Source: CAZVRZ01 sp964629965 (GTDB lineage: Bacteria > Chloroflexota > Anaerolineae > Anaerolineales > UBA4823). From it: 9,765 nt of DNA. The stretch is from NCBI GenBank assembly GCA_964629965.1, contig CAZVRZ010000178.1, forward strand, positions 1 to 9,765, written 5' to 3'. The notes beneath the pieces are model-generated. The model saw only the letters and a list, made by a program, of their open reading frames with translations. It ran no database searches and was not told where the DNA came from. Positions 1 to 6,246 of the stretch are shown piece after piece (the stretch's first letter is position 1; each line of letters starts with the position of its first letter). The position numbers and the translations under genes are program-made.

Positions 1-775
1 AGTTCACGATGCATTCCACCAACCATTTTCCCAGGCCAAGCCCGCGGTGTGATTCGAGCACAAAAACATCACATAACCAGGCGAAGGTGGCATGATCGGT
101 GACCACCCGGGCGAATCCCACCTGCTGATCGCCGGCGTACACGCCAAAGCACAGCGAATGTGTGATCGATCTCTGAATGACTTCCAGCGGGCGGTCTTGC
201 GCCCAGTACGATTCCTGTGCCAGGTAGCGATGGATCACACTGACATCCAGCCTGGCCGGATCAGCGCTGACGGTGAACTGATCCCGCTGGTATTCGGGGT
301 ACTCTGCAGTGATGGCTTTTGCATCGGCTGTCGCTTGTAGAAGCTCCTGGCGTATCTCCATCAAGATATAGCCCAGCCGGTTCTGACCGCTGCCATCGCC
401 GCCATCGGCCCAATACCTGTCATGGGTGGTGTGCTCCACCAACAGCGCATCTCCGGTGGAGAGCAGCATCTCGCCCAGGTCGGGATGCTGGGTGAACTTG
501 GCCCGTACCGCCGCGCACATCACAGCCTCTTTGATCGTTTCCCAATCGGGGCGCAGCGGCTTGGCGCGATCTCGCCCAATTTCAGCGGCCTGGCGCGGCG
601 AGCCGGCCTGGCGCACTTGCTCTTCAAACGGCGTACCGGCGAATTTCTGCGCCTGGAAGTAGTGTTCAGAGGTCGGCCAGATCTTGCCTTTTAGGTAGAT
701 GGCATGCCGGGAGAAATTCGAGAAGCTGCCGTAAGGCTCATCAAGATTGTAAAATAGAATGGAATTCATTGCCAC
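1..775 (-). CDS. NADAR domain - GNAT acetyltransferase fusion (3' end off window)
   Basis: The minus-strand frame is open from the start to the left edge, so the C-terminus is missing; about 258 codons are visible. Residues below are numbered from the ATG at 769. Residues 1-143 match the NADAR/YbiA family: GSFSNF (14-19), WPTSEHYFQAQKF (31-43), RAKPLRPDW (68-76), then the hallmark YWADGGDGSGQNRLG (119-133) and ILMEIR (135-140). NADAR proteins are N-glycosidases acting on ADP-ribose derivatives; YbiA-type members act in riboflavin-pathway damage control and others reverse ADP-ribosylation. Residues about 165 onward are a GNAT acetyltransferase: SYWAQDRP (187-194), LCFGVYAGDQQVGFARVV (206-223), LCDVFV (232-237) and the acetyl-CoA loop RGLGLG (242-247). 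A GTG at 775 is preferred because GGAGG lies 8 nt upstream; the ATG at 769 has it 14 nt away. The start is 4 nt after the DUF2726 stop, so the two genes are probably co-translated. The substrate of each half is unknown. Confidence 0.85.
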   Translation of the reverse strand, partial: MAMNSILFYNLDEPYGSFSNFSRHAIYLKGKIWPTSEHYFQAQKFAGTPFEEQVRQAGSPRQAAEIGRDRAKPLRPDWETIKEAVMCAAVRAKFTQHPDLGEMLLSTGDALLVEHTTHDRYWADGGDGSGQNRLGYILMEIRQELLQATADAKAITAEYPEYQRDQFTVSADPARLDVSVIHRYLAQESYWAQDRPLEVIQRSITHSLCFGVYAGDQQVGFARVVTDHATFAWLCDVFVLESHRGLGLGKWLVECIVN

Positions 776-779
776 GAGA

Positions 780-1508
780 CTAACCTCCGCCGTGCGCTTT
801 TGCCGGTTTGACTTCTCTGCAGCGTGGGTAATTCGCACAGCCGTAAAACTGTTTGCCCTGGTGCTCGCCTTGCGCCACGGTGCGCAAGATCATAGGAATG
901 CCACACTTCGGGCAAACCGGCGTAGCACCTGTTGGCTGGTCGGCTTCGGGCTCCGGTGGCGGCGCACCAGCAACCTTGGCCTTATCTGGCATATACGGCG
1001 CAATAAGCGTGGCGATTTCTCGCGAGTTGTAATCCCGCTGCACCGGCACCCTCACCAATGGCAGATGCGCGGTCTGGAAAACCTTTGCAACAAACAAATC
1101 GCGTTCTTGCCGGTCGCTGCGCCGGTGGCTCGAATCGTCCAACTCGATGCCAAACAGCGGCTTCATCGTTGGGGTATCGCAAACCAGGAAGTCCACATGG
1201 CGCTGGGCGATCCGGTTGAGATGCGCCAGGTTTTCGTTGGGGCGGGCCACAAAGAAAAGATCCGCCAGCCTGACCTTCGACTGGATCGCAACCTGATCGC
1301 CGGAGAGCGAGGCGAGGACTTTGTAGAATGAGAATTCTGCCGGAGAGAGAAAATCATCGCGTAAACGGTAAGGAAGCGCTTCTTCGCTCGCCTCTTTCTT
1401 CGCTTTTCCCAAGAATGGGAAGAGCTTGCTCAGGCATCCTGGTTTTTCGTTCGTTTTCGTTGGCATGTTTGGTGTTTTGTCTCCTGTGGTTGATGTGCCT
1501 GCTGCCAT
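780..1508 (-). CDS. DUF2726 protein with C-terminal topoisomerase-type zinc finger
   Basis: 242 residues. After a basic, low-complexity N-terminus (1-45), residues about 46-170 match DUF2726: PYRLRDDFLSPAEFSFYKVL (46-65), HVDFLVCD (104-111), IELDDSSH (121-128) and RQERDLFVAKVF (133-144). The Asp...Glu-x-Asp arrangement (D106, E122, D124) resembles the PD-(D/E)XK/Vsr-like folds to which DUF559-type proteins belong, so a nuclease-like fold is possible; this is inference. A Pro/Glu-rich linker (about 182-196) leads to a zinc finger with C199, C202, C224 and C230 in the pattern CPKCG...FYGCANYPRC, typical of the DNA-binding fingers of type IA topoisomerases. The ATG at 1508 has only a weak purine-rich Shine-Dalgarno; an internal ATG at 1466 (residue 15) is an alternative. 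The gene lies 31 nt after brxL and 4 nt before the NADAR-GNAT gene. It may bind DNA in the defence operon; its function is unproven. Confidence 0.82.
   Translation of the reverse strand: MAAGTSTTGDKTPNMPTKTNEKPGCLSKLFPFLGKAKKEASEEALPYRLRDDFLSPAEFSFYKVLASLSGDQVAIQSKVRLADLFFVARPNENLAHLNRIAQRHVDFLVCDTPTMKPLFGIELDDSSHRRSDRQERDLFVAKVFQTAHLPLVRVPVQRDYNSREIATLIAPYMPDKAKVAGAPPPEPEADQPTGATPVCPKCGIPMILRTVAQGEHQGKQFYGCANYPRCREVKPAKAHGGG
784..788 (-). promoter_or_regulatory. Ribosome binding site of the NADAR-GNAT gene
   Basis: GGAGG on the minus strand, 8 nt before the GTG at 775 and 14 nt before the in-frame ATG at 769. The spacing favours the GTG as start. The site lies inside the last codons of the upstream DUF2726 gene, as expected for tightly packed operon genes. 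Confidence 0.55.
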
Positions 1509-1539
1509 TCATCTTTTCTTGAACAAGATTTCAGTCTAC

Positions 1540-3570
1540 TTACGACATCCCAATGGCCTTCAAGGCTGCCGCCAACGGTTCTGAGTAAAAGATCGGATCG
1601 ACGCGTTCCAACAGATCTCCGGGCACTTCCAGGTATTGCCGCTTGTTGCTGACCGGCACCAGGACTTTCTTGGCCCCGTTGTCCACGATCACCTGCAGCG
1701 GCTCGATCAAGGAGCGCACTGGCAGGATGTTGCCCTGGATGGTCATTTCGCCTAGCACAACCAGGCCCGCCAGCAGCGGTTTGTCTCGCAGTAGGGAGTA
1801 GAGTGCCACAAAGAAAGCCACGCCGCCCTGCGAGCCTTCCTTTGACTGCATTAAGTCCACGATCTGCACGTGGAAATCGTAGCTGTCCAGGTCGCGCTCG
1901 ATCCCCAGGCGGGAGCGGTTAGCCCGCACATAGTCAAAAGCGGTTACGATGGACTCTTTCATGCTGCGGTCTGGGCTGCCGGTCACGCGCAGCTTGCCAG
2001 ACCCGCTCATGCGGCTGATTTCAATGCGGTGCAGCGAAACAGTATCGTTTTCGTTGACTGCAGCCGTGTAGGCGCTGCCGGGGGGCATTGGATCCTGGCC
2101 GATCAGCGCGCGCCCGCCCTCTTCGGGAACGCCGACAAAATGCTCCTGCATGCTCTCGTTATCAATATAGGAGAAAGAAGTCTGGTAGTATTCGAAGGAG
2201 CCCATCTTCTTAAGCTGCTCTTTGACCCGCCGCCGGCCTTCCAACGCCAGCTCCAGGTATTCCGCCATCTCGCTTTTTGTTGGGTCGCCGGCCGGATGCA
2301 GCAGCTTGATCAGGCCAGAAAGGGTGCGGCGCACGGCTTTGGCGTCCCGCGTGTTCAGGTCCGTGCCCAGGGAAAAGCTGCGATCGATCACATCGGTGTA
2401 GTTGCGCCGGCGCAGCTCGCGGAAGGCCTCCGCCAGGTAATCCACCACAAAGCCGTAGTGATCGCTCAAGAACTCGTTGCGCATCTTGGGTAGCTCCCAG
2501 CCCGGGATGTAGAAATGGATGCGGTCGATCAAGGCCATATCCTGCATCTCGTCCGGCAGCGGCTGGAAAAGCGTGCTGGTTTTTACTAACACATCCACCG
2601 GTTGATTGATGTTGCCGGCAAAGACGATGGATGCTTCTGCCACCAGCTCTTCGCGCCCGCGGCTGAAGCTGCCGCTCTCCATATAATCCTTCAAGATCTG
2701 GATGGCGGTCTTGTCGTCAAACTGGACGCCGGCGACCTCATCGAAGGCCACCACGTCCCACATCCCCACCAGGCCCACTTTGCGCGTGCTCATGTTATAG
2801 AACAGGTTGGGGACGGTCGTTTTACCGCCCGAGATCAGGATCGAATAGGGGGATAGATCACGGTAAACGAACGACTTGCCTGTGCCGCGCGGCCCCAGCT
2901 CGATCAGGTTGAAGTTGCGCTGCACCATCGGCGCCAGCCGCATCAGCATCAGCAGCTTCACCCGCTGGGTGAAGTGAGCCGGCTCCAGACCCATGCTGCG
3001 CACCATCAGGTCAATCCACTCGCCGGTCGTAAATTCTGCCCGGCGAGCAGAATAATCGTCCAGGCTGAAGGTGGCTAATTGGATGGGATTGAGCTCGGTG
3101 ATAAAGAACGGGCGGGCTTTCCCGGAGACTTCCTCGTCCTCGCGGTATTCCAGCTTGACCTGCGCCCAAATGCCCCCTTCCAGCAGCCGGTCATATTTGC
3201 GGACGATGCTGTCCGGAATGTGGATGAAGCTGTGGCTGAAGTTGACCAGGTCGGCCCAGTATTTGGTGCCATCCAGGCGTACCGAGACCTTATCAATATA
3301 GGTCATCAGGCTGCGCTCTTTAACGCGCGACTGGGCTTTCATGGCCTCATCGGGGCGGATGACGCTCTCCGCCAGGGTGGAATTCACCAGGCGCAGGCCG
3401 GCCTCGATCGAGGCCAGGTCATCGGTGGCGCAGTACTTGCCGAGCAGATATTCCAGCACGTACACCGGCACGTTGGTGCCCACCTTGACCTGGCGCACCA
3501 GGTCTTTACGCACCACTCGCCCGGCAAAAGCCTGCGTTGCTTTGCGATCTAATTCATCCAATGGTTGCAT
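1540..3570 (-). CDS. brxL: BrxL, BREX AAA+ ATPase with Lon-like C-terminal domain
   Basis: 676 residues from the ATG at 3570. BrxL is the effector-side ATPase of type 1 and type 4 BREX, acting on DNA in the cytoplasm. The N-terminal region (1-200) carries family sequence such as VNSTLAESVIRPDEAM (62-77). The AAA+ core shows Walker A GPRGTGKS (226-233), Walker B VVAFDE (273-278), a sensor-like FAGN (317-320) and LIDRIHF around R350. The C-terminal domain (about 510-670) is Lon-like: KEGSQGG (577-583) and GEMTIQGNILPV (607-618). By hand alignment to Lon (KDGPSAG and GGLKEKL), the catalytic Ser position is Gln and the Lys position is Ile, so peptidase activity is doubtful. Length is typical of the family. 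An in-frame TTG at 3600 would add 10 residues but is rejected because AAGGAG sits 5 nt before the ATG. It follows pglZ by 32 nt. Confidence 0.95.
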   Translation of the reverse strand: MQPLDELDRKATQAFAGRVVRKDLVRQVKVGTNVPVYVLEYLLGKYCATDDLASIEAGLRLVNSTLAESVIRPDEAMKAQSRVKERSLMTYIDKVSVRLDGTKYWADLVNFSHSFIHIPDSIVRKYDRLLEGGIWAQVKLEYREDEEVSGKARPFFITELNPIQLATFSLDDYSARRAEFTTGEWIDLMVRSMGLEPAHFTQRVKLLMLMRLAPMVQRNFNLIELGPRGTGKSFVYRDLSPYSILISGGKTTVPNLFYNMSTRKVGLVGMWDVVAFDEVAGVQFDDKTAIQILKDYMESGSFSRGREELVAEASIVFAGNINQPVDVLVKTSTLFQPLPDEMQDMALIDRIHFYIPGWELPKMRNEFLSDHYGFVVDYLAEAFRELRRRNYTDVIDRSFSLGTDLNTRDAKAVRRTLSGLIKLLHPAGDPTKSEMAEYLELALEGRRRVKEQLKKMGSFEYYQTSFSYIDNESMQEHFVGVPEEGGRALIGQDPMPPGSAYTAAVNENDTVSLHRIEISRMSGSGKLRVTGSPDRSMKESIVTAFDYVRANRSRLGIERDLDSYDFHVQIVDLMQSKEGSQGGVAFFVALYSLLRDKPLLAGLVVLGEMTIQGNILPVRSLIEPLQVIVDNGAKKVLVPVSNKRQYLEVPGDLLERVDPIFYSEPLAAALKAIGMS

Positions 3571-3575
3571 GCTCG

Positions 3576-3581
3576 CTCCTT
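3576..3581 (-). promoter_or_regulatory. Ribosome binding site of brxL
   Basis: AAGGAG on the minus strand, 5 nt before the ATG at 3570. This strong Shine-Dalgarno lies in the pglZ-brxL gap and decides the brxL start against the upstream in-frame TTG at 3600. Confidence 0.75.
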
Positions 3582-3602
3582 CGTATAGCCAACCGTACAA
3601 TC

Positions 3603-6245
3603 TCAGATGGCCACGTTGATAGGTATCGTTGTTTCGGGGTACAGGCTGGCGCCGAGCTCATCCAGCAAGAGCAGGGTCACGGTGTCCGCGGAAGGGATAT
3701 CGGTGATGTGCAGCGTGATCGTGTTGGCCCGCAATGATCCTGGCGCATCCGGTTCGAATTCCATCATCACGTCGCGAGTGGCCTCGTTGAAGCCATAACT
3801 GGCTGCCACGGGGGTGGAGATCACGTGGCTATCGGCGCGCAGCTCTACCCGCAAGCGGGGAGGCGCCGCCATCGAGAACAGGTCGGCGGCTTCGCCTTTG
3901 ACCGTCACCGAGAAAAAGCGGGTGCTGATCTGCCTGCTGCCGGGGGTAACCGTCCAGCGGAAGGCCGGCGTATCGGCCAGGGCCTTGGCTTTACCGGCCG
4001 ATACCGATATCACTGGGATGACCAGCTCTGGCAAGCTCAGCCCGCCATGAAAGTATTCGGTTGAGCCGCCTGGCGCTTTGAAGGTGGACATGCCATACGG
4101 CGTTACGATCTCCAGGTCGCCGCCCATCCCAAAGGCCGAGAGCGGCTTTCGCAAGCACTCGGGAACCACCGCTCCGCCTTTTCCCACCCACACCCGGCGG
4201 TGCAGGTCGGCCGTATCGCCGCCAGGTGCATCCAACGCTTCGCCGATCATCAAACGCTCACCAGCCAGGAAGCCATGATCGGCAGTGATGATGACCCTGC
4301 CGACGCCGAGATTGAACAAGGCGCGCATGCCCCGGCGCAGTTGATCGAAAATGTGATCCTGGAGCTGGCGCGCCATGTGCGGTTGATTCTCCCACATGCC
4401 ATCAATCTCATCCGTGGCCGTGACAACCACCAAACGGGCCGCCTTAAGGCTGCTGCGGACGTCTTTATCTTTGAGCGGCGCGATTTGGTTGAGCTCAACT
4501 ACCGCCACCGGCGCCGGGCCTTTTTTCTGGATGTGCTTCATGCGCTCAGAACGGTTTTTCAAAACCGCGTCCAGCACGCCAACCCCCAGCTTGCCGCTGC
4601 CCGCCGAAACCAGCGCCAGGCCGTTCTCTGCGCCGGGCATGAGCGCCCCCATGCCCACCTCCGTGATGGTGGGTGGGGTGGCCAAGGCCGGGGTCAGCTC
4701 CACTTTCCAATCTTTTGGGAGCGGCTCACACAGCTCGCGCGCCATCTCAAAGCGGAATGCGTCTACCAGGATATAGGCCGTTGGCTCGTCCGCCGCAGCC
4801 GGGTCGACAAAGTCGTGATAGATATCCGCTTGTTGGATCACTCCGGCCAGGTTAAAGCCGGCCGCCTCGTAGGCGCGCACGAAGTGAGAGGCAAGCTGGT
4901 GTGCGGCTTCGGCGTAACTCTGCTGCGCCGCGGCGACTAGCTTGAGCAACGGATCGTGCGCCTGGGGATCCAGGTCGAAGTTGTGCACGTCGCGTTCCAA
5001 CTGGCGCTGCAGTGTATCTAGGCCGCACCAGGCGCCAGTATCGGCGGCGCTTTCGCTGCTGGAGCTTGCTCCGCCGGAACTCGTTCCGACGTACCGTTTG
5101 AACAGGGAAGCAGCAGACAGATCGCCTCTCAGCGCCTGGCGGATTTGCCCGGCCTGGAGCGCCACCCGGGCTGCTCCGGCGATCACTTGCCAGTGCAGCT
5201 TGATCTCGGGCTGCTGCTCGGCCCAGAAACCGTTCAGCCTGCGCCGGGCCAGTTCCAACAGGTTTTGGGAGGGCTGATCGGCCAGCGCCTTCTCCACCAG
5301 GGTTTGCAGCGCCCTTTCGAAGCGCAAGAACGTCTCGCTGGAGCGCAAGTTTTCGACCGTCCAGGCTGCCCCCTCCAGGCTGAATTCCGCCTCGATCGTT
5401 TGAGCAGCCTGTACATAACTGCCGGCCAGGTCGCGCCGCAGCCGCCAGGTCTGGACGATTTGAGCGGCGGCCTGGCGGGCGGCTTTGTTCTGGGGCAGGG
5501 GGATCGTCTGCAGAGCGCCCGGGATTTCACCGGACAGCGAGCCCAGGAATTCGGTCACCAGCAGATGGCGGGCCAGCCCAGCCCGCAGCGCGGCCAGGTC
5601 GCTGCCATCTCCCAGCCTCGCATCCAAGGCCTCGCCAAGCAGGCCGGCCAGCGCGGATCCGGCGGCTTTGGCAGCCAGGTCTGTGTCTACTGCTGGATCG
5701 GCCAGGAAACGCAGGGCGATGTCTTCTGCATTGCTGGTCTGAAAGACGATGGACAGCGCCCCCATTTGCACTTCCTGGCCTTTTTCGGCCAGCGCTTCAA
5801 TCTCAGCCAGGTTGAGCTGTCCTTTCTCAACTCCGGCCACGATGGTCTCGACCGAGGCGGCCGGAAGCGCTTTCTCCAGGGCGCGCCGGGCAACCACTGC
5901 CAGGCGGGTGTTGCGCTCGGGCGGGTGTGCTCCCGGTTCGAGTTGCACGCCGGCCGTGATGAACTCGGCCAAGGCATGGTGCGTCTTGCTCTCGGCCAGG
6001 GGCGCATAGACCAGCAGGCGGGGCGCTTCCTCCTGGCCCCAGACCGGTTCCAGGCTGCGGCGCAGCGCCAGGAAGCCCTGTTCCGGATCATAGCGGGCGA
6101 AGGTGGTCGCCGGCGCGCTCAGTTGGCCGGCCAGTGCCTCGACCAGATCACCGTAAGCCTCTTCAGGATCGAACCAGACGACCACGTGATGGCTGTCGAG
6201 CTGCTCTTTGAGGATATCAAGAAGTGTGTTCGCGATCAGTCCCAT
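3603..6245 (-). CDS. pglZ: PglZ, BREX alkaline-phosphatase-superfamily protein
   Basis: 880 residues. PglZ is, with BrxC/PglY, the signature protein of BREX; its catalytic domain has the alkaline-phosphatase fold with metal-binding acidic residues, and it works in a complex with the other Brx proteins. Residues 1-480 are the mostly helical N-terminal region typical of BREX PglZ, starting with a short alpha/beta segment (VVVWFDPEEAY, 21-31). The PglZ domain follows: YILVDAFRFEMARELCE (491-507; D495 probable metal ligand), TITEVGMGALMPG (526-538; T528 at the usual nucleophile position), IITADHGFLAGE (652-663; D656 and H657 probable ligands) and YFHGGLSLPELVIPVI (731-746). A beta-rich C-terminal domain ends at 880. 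A Ser/Gly-rich linker (387-400) is partly encoded by two small palindromes. The start is 1 nt after the PglX-like stop, with AAGGG 4 nt before the ATG. Subtype (A or B) was not assigned. Confidence 0.93.
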   Translation of the reverse strand: MGLIANTLLDILKEQLDSHHVVVWFDPEEAYGDLVEALAGQLSAPATTFARYDPEQGFLALRRSLEPVWGQEEAPRLLVYAPLAESKTHHALAEFITAGVQLEPGAHPPERNTRLAVVARRALEKALPAASVETIVAGVEKGQLNLAEIEALAEKGQEVQMGALSIVFQTSNAEDIALRFLADPAVDTDLAAKAAGSALAGLLGEALDARLGDGSDLAALRAGLARHLLVTEFLGSLSGEIPGALQTIPLPQNKAARQAAAQIVQTWRLRRDLAGSYVQAAQTIEAEFSLEGAAWTVENLRSSETFLRFERALQTLVEKALADQPSQNLLELARRRLNGFWAEQQPEIKLHWQVIAGAARVALQAGQIRQALRGDLSAASLFKRYVGTSSGGASSSSESAADTGAWCGLDTLQRQLERDVHNFDLDPQAHDPLLKLVAAAQQSYAEAAHQLASHFVRAYEAAGFNLAGVIQQADIYHDFVDPAAADEPTAYILVDAFRFEMARELCEPLPKDWKVELTPALATPPTITEVGMGALMPGAENGLALVSAGSGKLGVGVLDAVLKNRSERMKHIQKKGPAPVAVVELNQIAPLKDKDVRSSLKAARLVVVTATDEIDGMWENQPHMARQLQDHIFDQLRRGMRALFNLGVGRVIITADHGFLAGERLMIGEALDAPGGDTADLHRRVWVGKGGAVVPECLRKPLSAFGMGGDLEIVTPYGMSTFKAPGGSTEYFHGGLSLPELVIPVISVSAGKAKALADTPAFRWTVTPGSRQISTRFFSVTVKGEAADLFSMAAPPRLRVELRADSHVISTPVAASYGFNEATRDVMMEFEPDAPGSLRANTITLHITDIPSADTVTLLLLDELGASLYPETTIPINVAI
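5061..5088. repeat. Two adjacent short palindromes inside pglZ
   Basis: On the plus strand, GGAGCTTGCTCC (5061-5072) is followed after 2-3 nt by CGGAACTCGTTCCG (5075-5088). Each is a perfect inverted repeat with a 2-nt centre, and the two are near-copies of each other. They sit in frame in the Ser-rich linker of PglZ (about residues 387-395), so they change only a flexible segment. This resembles a small dispersed hairpin repeat inserted in frame, but no other copy was found in the window. Confidence 0.5.
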
Positions 6246-6246
6246 A

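Noticed and set aside
759..1331. Plus-strand open frame of 190 codons
   Set aside because: It is antisense to the DUF2726/zinc-finger gene, which has conserved motifs and operon spacing; the plus-strand product resembles nothing known to me.
1328..1522. Plus-strand 64-codon frame with a hydrophobic C-terminus resembling a small membrane protein
   Set aside because: It is antisense to the N-terminal coding region of the DUF2726 gene. The hydrophobic run mirrors Lys/Glu/Thr-rich codons on the minus strand, and no convincing ribosome binding site was seen.
1509..1539. Possible terminator between brxL and the DUF2726 gene
   Set aside because: The 31-nt gap has no stable inverted repeat followed by a T run on the minus strand, so read-through is more likely.
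1870..2493. Plus-strand 207-codon frame
   Set aside because: It is antisense to the AAA+/Lon-like part of brxL and has no recognisable domain.
3598..3600. TTG as the start of brxL
   Set aside because: The ATG at 3570 has AAGGAG 5 nt upstream and begins with the usual BrxL N-terminus. The extra 10 residues do not look like part of the family.
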